From VRUE01 sp963702575 (lineage in GTDB: Bacteria > Actinomycetota > Thermoleophilia > Solirubrobacterales > 70-9): DNA of 64,000 nt. The notes under the pieces were generated by a model. It was given only the letters and a program-made list of their open reading frames with translations. It was not told where the DNA came from and did no database searches. This document shows, piece by piece, positions 32,493-41,149 of the stretch. Within the stretch, counting starts at the first letter, position 1. Each line of letters begins with the position of its first letter. The translations under genes were made by a program, and so were the position numbers. The stretch spans positions 62,001-126,000 of the forward strand of contig CAVPCU010000002.1 of NCBI GenBank assembly GCA_963702575.1, given 5' to 3'.

Positions 32493-35400
32493 CTACCCCA
32501 CGGCTACGGAAATGGCCAGCTCGTCTTGCTCTGAGCCACCAGTGGCGGCGAGTATCTGCTTGGGGATGCCCTTGGGAAACAAGTCACGTATGACCTGACC
32601 TTCAGGGAGTTGCGCAAGCTCCATGTTGATATGGAGGCCATCATCGGGGCTCAGACCCCATAGCTGCCGGAGAGCAACATCGATCCCCATGTCCTCCGAA
32701 CCCCCAACCTGCGCTTCGCCCACGAGCAGCTTAGTGACGGCGTCGGCAACTTCGTCGTGAAGCTTGCGTTGAGCACGATCTGAAAAATCAACTCTGGGGA
32801 TCGGAATGGTGCTCAGGCGCTTGTGGGTGACCTTGGCGTGCGCCCTCGCAGGATCGACCTCACTGAACCGCTTGAACACGTAGTACGCCATCGTCCGAGA
32901 CAACAGGGCACCAAGCAGAAACTCGTGCGTATACCCAGCTTCCTCATGCGCCGAGTTGAGTCGATACCAGTAAACCGATTGCGGGATGCGAGAGCCTGAG
33001 CTGTCAAGGGTTGCGAGCAACCCCACGCCTGCCTGGCGGATCAGCAGCTTTGGCGTCGCGTAGTCGGCAGGGTGCTTGAACTCAAACCCCTTGAAGTCCA
33101 GCCGCAACTCCTTCTTCGGCGTGATGGTCACGTACCGTCGTGATATGTCATCGCCGTCGATGAAGGGAGCAGTCACCGCTCCCGGTGCATTCTGCGCCTG
33201 GAGCTGGACGAGCTTCTCCCGGCCGGCGTTGTCCTCGGTAAGTTCCAGTTCGCAGCCCGGGCACACCTTTGGGTTGTAACGCTGTCCGTCGGGCTGATGT
33301 GGGTCGCGCTTGCGCTTGGTGCCCGGCACGGTTGCCGTCAAGCAACTCGGACAGACCCACAAAACGCCAGCCTTGTTGATCTCTTCGCCTCGGCCGCGAT
33401 CGCACAACTCAGCAAGGCCGTCGCTGTTGGAGACCATTGCATCAATGAGCGCGTCGTCACGCACGGAGCGGAAAACCTCGATCTCAGCCGTCGGCGAATC
33501 GAGGCAGCGATCCTGGGGAATGTCGCGGCCGAACTTCGCGACTAGTTGTGAGAGGGGCAGCTTGCCGTCGATGGCGTCGCGGCGCCTATCGCCGGAGAGC
33601 AGCAGCGCCTTGAAGGTGTGGCCGATCGGCAGTGGCCCCCGGCGGACTTGGATCACGGTGCTCCCCATGCGGACCTTCTCGAACCAGTCCGTGCCTAGGT
33701 TGTGGAAGTACTCGATGGCGCCGGACTCGAGGATGAGGCGTCGAGTGCGCTCCTTCTCAGGCGAGAAAATAGTGTCCGGAAGAACGAAGGCTAGGCGGCC
33801 ACCGGGTCGCAGCAGGGCAAGCCCAAAGGCGACGAATAGCTCCCAACTATCCCACCGCGGCTCGAGATCCAAATGGAGTTCGTGGCAGCACGCTGCGTAG
33901 ACATCAGGAGCGATCTCGCCGCCCCACGGAGGATTGCCGACTACAAGGTCAAAGGTGCCCAATTTCGCGCTCATCTCACGGAGGACGCCACCCACCGTCA
34001 GGCTATCCGCGGATACGAGATTGGCCGAAAGGTCTGCGACCTTCTCGTTCTTTCGTGCCGAGCGTAGCCAGAGTGCGAGCTTGGCGATCTCAACTGCCTG
34101 CGGCAGCAGATCGGCACCATAGAGAGTGTCGCGAAGGAGTTTCGCCTGAGTGAGGCTTTGCCCCAGGCTGAGCAGGTCCGACTGTCGGGACTGCATGGCG
34201 GCAAGCCCCTCGCGGATGCTCCAAAACTCCTCCAGCATCGCTTGATAGCTGGATACGAGGAAGGCCCCTGAGCCACAAGCCATGTCAACAATGCGCAACT
34301 CCCCGAGGCGTTGCTGGCGAGTCTCCAATACGTCTCCGATGTCTGCGCCTTCATCAGGTATGTCCTGCTCGGTTTCACGCAACAGAGCATCCAACGCCTG
34401 GCTCGTAAGGTAGTCAGAGAGCAACTCGGACGTGTAGTAAATACCGTGCTTCTTGCGCTGACGCAAACGATCAGGAGGGAGGGCCTGCCCCTCGGCTAGT
34501 GCCTGCATGTCCGACAGTGATTGCTCAAAAATGTGCCCAAGCAGGTGCTCGTTTAGCTCGCGCCAGAAGTCGAACTCATACAAGCCCCATACGCCCTGTA
34601 CGTGACGAAGGTCATCGCCAATCTTCAACGGATAGAGCGTGTCGTGCAGCTTGTCCGGTAGGTCAATGATGTCAATGATGGGATCGGGCTTGAACAACTC
34701 GCCGTTGTAGCTGGCCAGACGCACCTCCGCGGATGGGGGGCTGCCTTCGTCAATTTCGCGGAATAGCGCCTTGAGATCGGTATACACCTTGCAGGTGCTC
34801 GGGCCAGGACGCCGACGTGCGCCCTCAGTGAAGCCCTTAACGGTGTTGGACGGGATAAGGCGCTCTGGATTGTCCTCGCAGTAATAGAGGAAGAGCATTC
34901 GGTCCAGTAGCCGCTGCGTAGCACGCAGTACCTGACTGCGTGACGGAACCCCGGGCAGTTCTTCAGACGCCTCCTCAACCGCATCGAGTAGGTCGACGCG
35001 AATCTGGTAGTAGACATCGTAGAAGCTGTCCCGTACCTCCAACTGGCGAGAGACCGACTTTGACAGCAGGAGCGAAACCGGGGACTCGTCCCCGTGGTCA
35101 ACAAGGCACTCACGCGAGAGGAACCAATAAAGCTCACGGAACTCTGGATTCGCGGTGCCGCCGTCAGCGCAGCGACGCAGATCAAACGTGACGGACTCAT
35201 GCGGCGACTCGACTGAGTACAGGCGGATGATCTGCATGTCCGAGATGAGAACCCAGCGCACGCCGAGCACCTGCTCGCCGTATTGGAACGCTTGCTGTAC
35301 CGCAGACAGTGGTGGCGTGCGCCCCGCCTGAGGAGCATCAAGATCGGCGTTGGGGGTCTTCAACTCCAGGGCAGCAAGAAACCTGGGCTCGTCGCCCGGC

Positions 35401-35729
35401 ACGAAGGAGCCGAGGAGCACGTCGGGCTCTCCGGCGATGCCAGTGACCCCCGTGGGCGCCTTCGGCCAAGCACTCGCCTCTGCGCCGGGGTAGAGCGAGT
35501 AGCCGAGCGTCTCGCCCAGCACCTTCTGATTGAAGAGCTGCTCCAGGCTCGTCTCCTTGGTCTTGCTGTTGACCTTGCCGGCGGCGGCAAGCGCATCGAC
35601 CCATTCGCGCAGCGCCTTGGCTCGTGCCGCCTCCTGCGGAATACCCCGTCCACGCATCTCCGCGACGTACTGGCGGTGAACCTGAGGCTCGAAGAGCGGC
35701 CCCCGCGAAAGCTCCGACTGCTGCGCCAT
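32493..35729 (-). CDS. Type IIG restriction-modification enzyme (nuclease, methylase and specificity in one chain)
   Basis: A 1078-residue enzyme that cuts DNA and adds N6-methyladenine. The N-terminal PD-(D/E)XK nuclease shows D103 (GEPDVLL) and E122-x-K124 (ALELKTP). A helical connector runs to about 470. The gamma-class methylase has motif I DMACGSGAF at 482-490 and motif IV NPPW at 599-602 (VVGNPPWGG). The C-terminal region is the target-recognition part and contains a four-cysteine ribbon (VCPSCLTA ... KVCPGCELE). The length and order are typical of Eco57I/MmeI-like enzymes. No separate methylase is needed. It is divergent from the CD-NTase gene, with 153 bp between. Its GC content looks lower than that of the flanking chromosomal genes. 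Confidence 0.9.
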   Translation of the reverse strand: MAQQSELSRGPLFEPQVHRQYVAEMRGRGIPQEAARAKALREWVDALAAAGKVNSKTKETSLEQLFNQKVLGETLGYSLYPGAEASAWPKAPTGVTGIAGEPDVLLGSFVPGDEPRFLAALELKTPNADLDAPQAGRTPPLSAVQQAFQYGEQVLGVRWVLISDMQIIRLYSVESPHESVTFDLRRCADGGTANPEFRELYWFLSRECLVDHGDESPVSLLLSKSVSRQLEVRDSFYDVYYQIRVDLLDAVEEASEELPGVPSRSQVLRATQRLLDRMLFLYYCEDNPERLIPSNTVKGFTEGARRRPGPSTCKVYTDLKALFREIDEGSPPSAEVRLASYNGELFKPDPIIDIIDLPDKLHDTLYPLKIGDDLRHVQGVWGLYEFDFWRELNEHLLGHIFEQSLSDMQALAEGQALPPDRLRQRKKHGIYYTSELLSDYLTSQALDALLRETEQDIPDEGADIGDVLETRQQRLGELRIVDMACGSGAFLVSSYQAMLEEFWSIREGLAAMQSRQSDLLSLGQSLTQAKLLRDTLYGADLLPQAVEIAKLALWLRSARKNEKVADLSANLVSADSLTVGGVLREMSAKLGTFDLVVGNPPWGGEIAPDVYAACCHELHLDLEPRWDSWELFVAFGLALLRPGGRLAFVLPDTIFSPEKERTRRLILESGAIEYFHNLGTDWFEKVRMGSTVIQVRRGPLPIGHTFKALLLSGDRRRDAIDGKLPLSQLVAKFGRDIPQDRCLDSPTAEIEVFRSVRDDALIDAMVSNSDGLAELCDRGRGEEINKAGVLWVCPSCLTATVPGTKRKRDPHQPDGQRYNPKVCPGCELELTEDNAGREKLVQLQAQNAPGAVTAPFIDGDDISRRYVTITPKKELRLDFKGFEFKHPADYATPKLLIRQAGVGLLATLDSSGSRIPQSVYWYRLNSAHEEAGYTHEFLLGALLSRTMAYYVFKRFSEVDPARAHAKVTHKRLSTIPIPRVDFSDRAQRKLHDEVADAVTKLLVGEAQVGGSEDMGIDVALRQLWGLSPDDGLHINMELAQLPEGQVIRDLFPKGIPKQILAATGGSEQDELAISVAVG

Positions 35730-35882
35730 TCCCTGGAAGTATCGAGCTTGAGCCCGACGGTCGGCAGAACCCGTCCGGGGCGAGTCGCCAGCGGAGATCG
35801 TGCAGGTAGGACTGGGAGGCCTCTTCCGTCCGCCTCTCTCGGTACGTTGAGATATTCGCCATCAAACGCCACCGCGCCAATC

Positions 35883-36899
35883 ATGGACCTCAATTCTGCC
35901 TTTGACACGCTGCAGGAAGCTGCCGACGCCGATCCCGAGCACGTAGCGGAGGCACGCCGACGCCGGGATCTCTTTGACGCCGCATTTAGTTCGGAGGATG
36001 ACGTCAAAGAGTTCATTGCTTCCGGCTCGTTGGCGCGCAGCACGCAGCGGGAACCGATCAACGACGTAGATGTGATCCTCGTCTTCGAGGCTGAGGATCA
36101 CCCGGAGTGGGGACAGCCCGGCCAAAGCGCTGCCGACGCCCTCGACTACTTGCAAGGCAGAATCAAGGATCTGCTCGGTACTAATGGCGGCACGGTTGCC
36201 GAAGAAGTCTGGTTGGCTAGGCCCCGCAATCACTCGGTGAAGTGCTGGCTCGATGATCCGGAGCAGGAGGACGCCTTCACCGTTGACGCCATGCCAGCGC
36301 TACGTCAGCCTGGTGGAGAGCTACTGGTGCCAGAGAAGGCGAGCAATGACTGGATTCGCACCAATCCCGAGTATCTGATCGAGGAGGTCCGTAAGCGCCA
36401 GCAGGCTTGGAATCTCTTTCGTCCGCTTGTACGGATTCTCAAGTTCTGGAACGACTGTCAGTGCAAAGAGATGAAGTCCTTGACTGTCGAGGTGCTCGCT
36501 CTGAAGAACTTGCCCCCCGAGGCGAGCAGGCCGCGCGCGCTTCAGCGCTTTTTCCAGGCCGCAGTCAGCGCGGTAGATCAGCCGATCGAAGATCCGGCTG
36601 GCCTGTGCGGCGAGATTCAGCCTGACCTGGATCGCGACGCGGCACGCACGGCGCTTGACGAAGCGGCCAGCTATGCGTGGCACGCAGTCAACGCCCAGGA
36701 CGCCGGCGAAACCGACCGTGCTGCCTGTCTATGGCGCAAGGTTTTCGGGGATGATTTTCCTGAGCCGAAGGAAGGCTGCCCTGCAGACGATGAGGGCGAT
36801 GGACTCTTCAACATCGGAAGTGCCCTTGGCGGGGGAGCCGGGGCTGGGCAGATAGGCGTCGGGCGCCCGCGGCCCGTCACCGATGCGCCCCAGGGATAG
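35883..36899 (+). CDS. CD-NTase (CBASS-type oligonucleotide cyclase)
   Basis: A 338-residue nucleotidyltransferase of the cGAS/DncV-like superfamily. The signature FIASGSLARST with NDVDVIL places GS at 48-49 and metal-binding Asp at 61 and 63; a third Asp is D135 (AFTVDAMPAL). A C-terminal helical domain follows. Such enzymes make cyclic oligonucleotide signals on phage infection. The very C terminus ends in Gly (DAPQG), which fits a site for conjugation by the E1/E2 pair encoded next. The frame is open well upstream, but the ATG at 35883 matches the family's start. It is the first gene of a five-gene operon. Confidence 0.88.
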   Translation: MDLNSAFDTLQEAADADPEHVAEARRRRDLFDAAFSSEDDVKEFIASGSLARSTQREPINDVDVILVFEAEDHPEWGQPGQSAADALDYLQGRIKDLLGTNGGTVAEEVWLARPRNHSVKCWLDDPEQEDAFTVDAMPALRQPGGELLVPEKASNDWIRTNPEYLIEEVRKRQQAWNLFRPLVRILKFWNDCQCKEMKSLTVEVLALKNLPPEASRPRALQRFFQAAVSAVDQPIEDPAGLCGEIQPDLDRDAARTALDEAASYAWHAVNAQDAGETDRAACLWRKVFGDDFPEPKEGCPADDEGDGLFNIGSALGGGAGAGQIGVGRPRPVTDAPQG

Positions 36900-36902
36900 C
36901 GT

Positions 36903-37433
36903 GTGCCGGATCGGGCACCGGAGACTTGGGTAGAGGCTGAGCCCGGCGTCCTCGACCGAGAGAAAGCCGCGATGGCCGGGCATGTTCCTGACTTGACCTG
37001 GCACGACGACCTTGTTTGGAGGGGCACCCGTCAGGCTTATGGCTGGACGGGTTACGCGCCGCAATGGGCGGCCGATAGACCCAAGCCACGAGGTGTCGAT
37101 GAGTTGTTGGGTGGACGGCGGTTGGAGCTACGCGTTATCTACCCAGAAGCGTTCCCTGCTGTGCCTGCTGCGCTGTTTCCCGTCGACCCCGACGTGCCCC
37201 TTGACCGACGTACGCTCAATCGCTGGCACGTGAACGGCAACGGCTCACTGTGTCTGATGCAAGCAGCTGACGATTGGCAGTTGACCGATACGGCTGCCGA
37301 CTTGGTCCGCAAGGCGTCTGGCTGGTTCATTGAGTACCTACTGCTTGACGCTGGTGAAATTGAGCGAATGACCGAGAGGGGACTTTTCGAGGATACCTCT
37401 CTGGATGACGTGCTCGCAAAGCACGCTGCATGA
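36903..37433 (+). CDS. Prokaryotic E2 (ubiquitin-conjugating-like) protein
   Basis: A 176-residue protein with the prokaryotic E2 pattern: a strand-rich core (LELRVIYPEAFPAVPAALFP) followed by the active-site region RWHVNGNGSLCLMQ, with H109 and the candidate catalytic Cys at 117. An all-helical tail follows (AADLVRKASGWFIEYLLL). In CBASS, E2 acts with E1 to attach the cyclase C terminus to targets, but usually both are in one polypeptide. Here E2 is separate. It starts with GTG 3 nt after the cyclase stop, and its stop overlaps the E1 start (ATGA). Confidence 0.82.
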   Translation: MPDRAPETWVEAEPGVLDREKAAMAGHVPDLTWHDDLVWRGTRQAYGWTGYAPQWAADRPKPRGVDELLGGRRLELRVIYPEAFPAVPAALFPVDPDVPLDRRTLNRWHVNGNGSLCLMQAADDWQLTDTAADLVRKASGWFIEYLLLDAGEIERMTERGLFEDTSLDDVLAKHAA

Positions 37434-38725
37434 AGCTTCCAGCCGCCGTCCTTCCCAGGTTGTATGCCGACCGAATTTCCGCCAGTGGGAAGAACTCGGG
37501 GTCGCTTGATTTCAAGTGGGACGATGTTGAGGAACTAGCAGTTGTAGATGGCTTTCGAGCGGGTCGCGAAGGTACGCGAGTTCAGGGACTCTCTGAGGTT
37601 CCGGCCCGCCACTACCTTGGGCATGCCTCGACGAACGCCGAGATGGGCCTGTGGTTTCGGGTGGCGCCGGAGCTCCATTTCTTTGGGGTTGAAGCTGCAC
37701 GCCGAGTGGCAGCAATGCGCCTTGACGCGTTTCGTAGTCATATTGTCAACGGCGATTGGATCAATCCGGCCCACGGCGCTTACACGCTTGCGGTTACCGT
37801 CACGACGCTTCCCGAGGTCGACCAGCCGCACTTCGCGGCTTGGCGCCTTGAACCGGATGGCAACTCGGCCGAGATGATCCCAGTTGAGGTAACAGACGAG
37901 AAGTGCGATCTGCTGGCACCGTTGCGTGGAGCGTGGCCCGTCGAGGAGCTCGCGAGTAAGACAATCGCTTTGATCGGCGCAGGCAGTATCGGAAGTGCAG
38001 TTGCCGAGAGCCTGGCTGCCTTCGGAATCCGGCGAGTGAAGCTTGTTGATCCCGACCGCCTGCAGTCCCACAATTTCGCTCGGCATCGAGTGCACTCCAA
38101 ACATCTTGGGCGCCACAAGGCCGTCGCTCTGTCTGAGCTGCTGAGAGAGCGCGATCCAGAGATCGACGTCGAGGCCCTGACGCTCGATGTGACTTACGAC
38201 GCCGATTTAGTCCGGCCGATGCTTCGAGAGGTCGACGCAATCGTTGTCAGTAGCGACGGCGTTGATTCTCGCCGGGCCGCCAACCACCTCATCCGCCGTG
38301 CGGGCAAAGCGGGCATCTTCGCTTGCGTGCTGGCCGATGGCGCATTTGGTGAGGTTTTGCGAACTCGTCCGCCGCGGACTGGCTGTCTGCTCTGCGCGCG
38401 TGCTGAACTCGTTGAACGCGGCAGCATGAATCCAGAGTCTGGCCTGGACCGGGGCTACGGGGCGGGAACGCGCCACCTTCCTATGACCGCAGTAGGCGGC
38501 GATTTGGGGCTGGTCGGTTCGATTGCTGCCAAGGCGACGGTCGCCACCGTGTTGGAGGATCTCGGCTACCGCGATCAGCGCCTACCGGGAGATCACGCGA
38601 TCATCGGGCTACAGCCCAAGCCCAGCATGGCGCCTCCATTCGACATCGAGTTTGCCGGTGAGTTGCGTTGGGGCCATCTGCCGAGACCACGCGACAACTG
38701 CCCCACCTGCGGAAGCCTTCCCTGA
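37430..38725 (+). CDS. E1-like (ThiF-type) activating enzyme
   Basis: A 431-residue protein. Residues about 1-170 form an N-terminal domain of unknown fold. The adenylation domain follows, with the nucleotide loop ALIGAGSIGSAVAESL (GxGxxG at 183-188), the ribose-binding D207 in LVDPDRLQSHNFARHR with N and R of the family motif, and SSDGVDSRRAANH. Two CxxC pairs (TGCLLCARAE at 319-322 and NCPTCGSLP at the end) probably hold zinc. The candidate catalytic Cys is in IFACVLADG. It is a separate E1 instead of the E1-E2 fusion usual in CBASS. It is translationally coupled to E2. Confidence 0.85.
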   Translation: MKLPAAVLPRLYADRISASGKNSGSLDFKWDDVEELAVVDGFRAGREGTRVQGLSEVPARHYLGHASTNAEMGLWFRVAPELHFFGVEAARRVAAMRLDAFRSHIVNGDWINPAHGAYTLAVTVTTLPEVDQPHFAAWRLEPDGNSAEMIPVEVTDEKCDLLAPLRGAWPVEELASKTIALIGAGSIGSAVAESLAAFGIRRVKLVDPDRLQSHNFARHRVHSKHLGRHKAVALSELLRERDPEIDVEALTLDVTYDADLVRPMLREVDAIVVSSDGVDSRRAANHLIRRAGKAGIFACVLADGAFGEVLRTRPPRTGCLLCARAELVERGSMNPESGLDRGYGAGTRHLPMTAVGGDLGLVGSIAAKATVATVLEDLGYRDQRLPGDHAIIGLQPKPSMAPPFDIEFAGELRWGHLPRPRDNCPTCGSLP

Positions 38726-38744
38726 TACGGAATCATCGAGGCGC

Positions 38745-39215
38745 GTGCCCGACCGCACCATCAAAATTGCGCCGCAAGTTTGCAACAGGATTCGTCAGCT
38801 TGCACCCGAGTCCGAGGATGGCCGCGAGACGGGGGGAATCCTGCTTGGCCGCGGTCCCACCGAGGACGGTGTGGTATCTGTCGAGTTTGCGGGTGATGCC
38901 GGGCCACGGGCTGATCGCCGCCCCGACTATTTCTTGCGAGACCTCTCCCATGCCCGAGACCTTGCCGCAGAAGCCTGGAGAAGGACACAGGCAGTCTGGG
39001 TAGGGGAGTGGCACACCCACCCGCGTGGCGAACGCGAACCGAGCAAGAGCGATCTGGTTACTTACGTCCGGCTTCTCGGTGCCTCCGATCTGGAGTTTGA
39101 GGTCTTTGTCTCAATCATTGTGGTTCCCGCTGATGGCGTCGACTGGGAGCAACCGGAACTCTGGCCTTGGCTTCTCGAGCTGCGACGCGGAGAAAAGCCT
39201 CCGTCTGAGTCCTGA
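38745..39215 (+). CDS. JAB/JAMM deconjugating metalloprotease
   Basis: A 156-residue JAB domain. The JAMM residues are E28 (ETGGILLG), H90-x-H92-P (GEWHTHPRG), and S100 and D103 (PSKSDL), which bind zinc. In CBASS (Cap3) and Bil systems this protease removes conjugates made by E1/E2 and keeps the pathway controlled. The GTG at 38745 is chosen, 20 nt after the E1 stop. The length is that of a single JAB domain with no extension. Confidence 0.88.
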   Translation: MPDRTIKIAPQVCNRIRQLAPESEDGRETGGILLGRGPTEDGVVSVEFAGDAGPRADRRPDYFLRDLSHARDLAAEAWRRTQAVWVGEWHTHPRGEREPSKSDLVTYVRLLGASDLEFEVFVSIIVVPADGVDWEQPELWPWLLELRRGEKPPSES

Positions 39216-39235
39216 TCTACGGTTGCTCGCTCAAG

Positions 39236-39982
39236 ATGGCCGTCGATCTTCGAGAGTTGCTGATGCAGAAGCAGGCGATGCTCGCGTCTCAACTCGATGC
39301 TGCAGATGTTTTCTCTCACCCCGGCTCAAAGGGCGATGTCGGTGAGCTGAACTGGCACGCCGTGCTCGACGGGAGGCACGAGGACAAAGGGTTCCTGCCA
39401 GGACGCTACGCAGTGTCCAGCGCCTTCGTCGTTGACGCCGATGGAGCGACTAGCGACCAGATAGACCTTGTCATTCACGACGCACATTTTTGCCCGCTGC
39501 TTTTTGAGCACGCCGGCAATCGCTATATCCCCGCGGAGAGCGTCTATGCGGTGTTTGAGGTTAAGCCCGAGCTTACGCGCGACTACATTCTGTATGCAGC
39601 TGAGAAGGCTGCATCGGTGCGAACCCTTCGACGGACGAGCGTGCCAATCGTTCATGCTGGGGGCGAGTTCGCCCCGCGAGAGCCGTTTGAGATCCTCGCC
39701 GGGGTTCTCGCCAAGCGGAGTGGCTGGTCACCGCCTTTGGGCGACTCTCTAGCAACAGCGCTAACTGATGCAAATTCGCAAGGAAGGCTTGATTTGGGTG
39801 CGACGGTTGAGAGCGGTGCGTTTGAGGTTTCTTATCGCGACGCTTCGCCGAACCTAACGATCAGCGATCCGGACGCGGGCCTCATGTTCTTCCTCACCCG
39901 TCTCTATACGCGACTCCAGCAATTGGGAACGGTCACGGCGATCGACCTTGCTGAGTACGGCCGACGCCTTGAAAGTGATTGA
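39236..39982 (+). CDS. DUF6602-like protein, predicted PD-(D/E)XK nuclease
   Basis: A 248-residue protein resembling the DUF6602 family. Residues of a PD-(D/E)XK site are placed as E37 (GDVGELNW), D77 (DQIDLVIHD) and E108-x-K110 (VFEVKPE). The first 110 residues form the alpha/beta core; the rest is helical (about 190-245). It is the last gene of the CD-NTase/E2/E1/JAB operon, where CBASS effectors are encoded. It has no SAVED, CARF or other known nucleotide sensor. The nuclease role and the way it is switched on are inferences. Confidence 0.6.
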   Translation: MAVDLRELLMQKQAMLASQLDAADVFSHPGSKGDVGELNWHAVLDGRHEDKGFLPGRYAVSSAFVVDADGATSDQIDLVIHDAHFCPLLFEHAGNRYIPAESVYAVFEVKPELTRDYILYAAEKAASVRTLRRTSVPIVHAGGEFAPREPFEILAGVLAKRSGWSPPLGDSLATALTDANSQGRLDLGATVESGAFEVSYRDASPNLTISDPDAGLMFFLTRLYTRLQQLGTVTAIDLAEYGRRLESD

Positions 39983-40049
39983 GTCGGTCCTATCGCTGTG
40001 ACGTCCAAAGGTTTGGGGCGTTCGGCTCCGTCGATTCGATCAGGGGTAA

Positions 40050-40071
40050 GGCACTTCTCGCAAGATGTGCC
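40050..40071 (+). repeat. Structured repeat copy 4 (diverged hairpin)
   Basis: GGCACTTCT / AGATGTGCC pairs with one mismatch around loop CGCA, followed by TGGTTTGC as in copies 2 and 3. The iteron part is not clearly preserved upstream. It lies 68 nt after the DUF6602-like gene, at the right border of the defence block. Confidence 0.45.
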
Positions 40072-40100
40072 TGGTTTGCACGCCCAGCCGTACCGCTCAC

Positions 40101-40697
40101 CTATTGAGGCGCCACTTGCCGGGATCGACGCGCCGCGAAGGTCCACCCCGCGACGAAGACGAACCCAGCGGAGATGCCGAAGACCCAGGTGATGTCACCG
40201 AGGATCTCGGCAATGCGTGGGGCCGGCTGGGCGAAGCTGGCCGTTAGGACGACCGCGAGGGCGGAGTTCTGAATCAGATCGGAGCCGGCGGCGAGCAAGC
40301 CGAAGACCGAGGCAAAGCGGGCTATGCGCGCGAGCCGCTCGACCCCCGCCGCGGCGAGCCGCTGGGCAGCAAAGGCGCAGCCTGCGCAGAGCAGCAAGCC
40401 GTAGCTGACGAGGAAGGGAAGCTCGAACGCGAGAAACCACCAGGCGGCGCGTCGACCGTCGTGACCGAGTTCGTTGTAGGCCAGTTCGGCCTTGGCAGAG
40501 GTTCCGGCGAACTGGAAGTCGTCCACCGAGACTCCGTGTTCGGTCATCGACGTCGCCGCCGCTCCGATCGCCATCGAGGAAAGAAGCACGATGATGCCGA
40601 GCCCGATTACGACGCCGACGTTCGTAAGCCAAGCCGGGGGCCAACGAACGGTCTCCCCGGAGACAGGGGCAGTGACACTGGTGGACGGAGCAGCCAT
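40101..40697 (-). CDS. Membrane protein of unknown function, copy B of the duplicated gene
   Basis: A 198-residue protein nearly identical to copy A (9541-10137). The hydrophobic helices and the EHGVSVDDFQ and AGSDLIQNSALAVVL segments are the same; differences are scattered single residues (for example GLGIIVLL for ALGIIVLL). Both copies are open and of full length, so either could work. It is the first chromosomal-type gene after the defence block. Confidence 0.7.
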   Translation of the reverse strand: MAAPSTSVTAPVSGETVRWPPAWLTNVGVVIGLGIIVLLSSMAIGAAATSMTEHGVSVDDFQFAGTSAKAELAYNELGHDGRRAAWWFLAFELPFLVSYGLLLCAGCAFAAQRLAAAGVERLARIARFASVFGLLAAGSDLIQNSALAVVLTASFAQPAPRIAEILGDITWVFGISAGFVFVAGWTFAARRSRQVAPQ

Positions 40698-40733
40698 CGG
40701 GCTGATCCGATGCTATGGCTCGGCCCGGCGGCA
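40101..40733 (-). repeat. Long direct repeat, copy B
   Basis: Partner of 9541-10173, same orientation, about 30.5 kb apart. The similarity continues a short way upstream of the gene to about 40733 (GCTGATCCGATGCTATGGC shared). Confidence 0.85.
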
Positions 40734-40798
40734 TTCGTCTTGGATCAGGCTCGCGGGTATTAGTCCTCAACGGTGAATCCGATCACGACGATCTAAGC

Positions 40799-41032
40799 TC
40801 AGCCGGGGGTTAGAACGCCGAGATTGCGCAGGTCGTTCGCCATGATGCGCGGGTTATCTAGGTAAATGTCGTTGTCCCCTGCCTGCCTTACTTCGGTGTG
40901 GGCTTGGCGGAACGATCTCCCGAGGTTGACGATAGACCCGTCGCGCAGAAACGCGACGGCAGGTAGATTCCACCGCGGGTCGTCGTCCGCCAGTGCGACT
41001 AGCTCCGGGACGTCTATCTCTTCGGCTGGCAC
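40799..41032 (-). CDS. Small unknown protein, low confidence
   Basis: A frame of 77 residues from a GTG at 41032 (the frame is open up to 41125). The content VPELVALADDDPRWNLPAVAFLRDGSIVNLGRSF is not low-complexity and has a mixed strand-helix look. No family is recognised. It stands alone between copy B and the end of the conjugative operon, and could be a remnant. Confidence 0.35.
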   Translation of the reverse strand: MPAEEIDVPELVALADDDPRWNLPAVAFLRDGSIVNLGRSFRQAHTEVRQAGDNDIYLDNPRIMANDLRNLGVLTPG

Positions 41033-41149
41033 CGCCGACCTCCTGTCAGGTTGACGTTCGAATTCGGGCGTCGACAGCCACCCTAACCTTGTCGTAGAGC
41101 TGCTGTTGGGTTGCGCCGCGGGCATTGCCGGCTGAGTGTGGTCCCAGGC

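Noticed and set aside
36903..38725. A single fused Cap2-type E1-E2 protein broken by a frameshift.
   Set aside because: E2 ends with its own stop in an ATGA overlap with a good E1 start, both proteins have complete domains, and no sequence lies between them that would restore a fusion.
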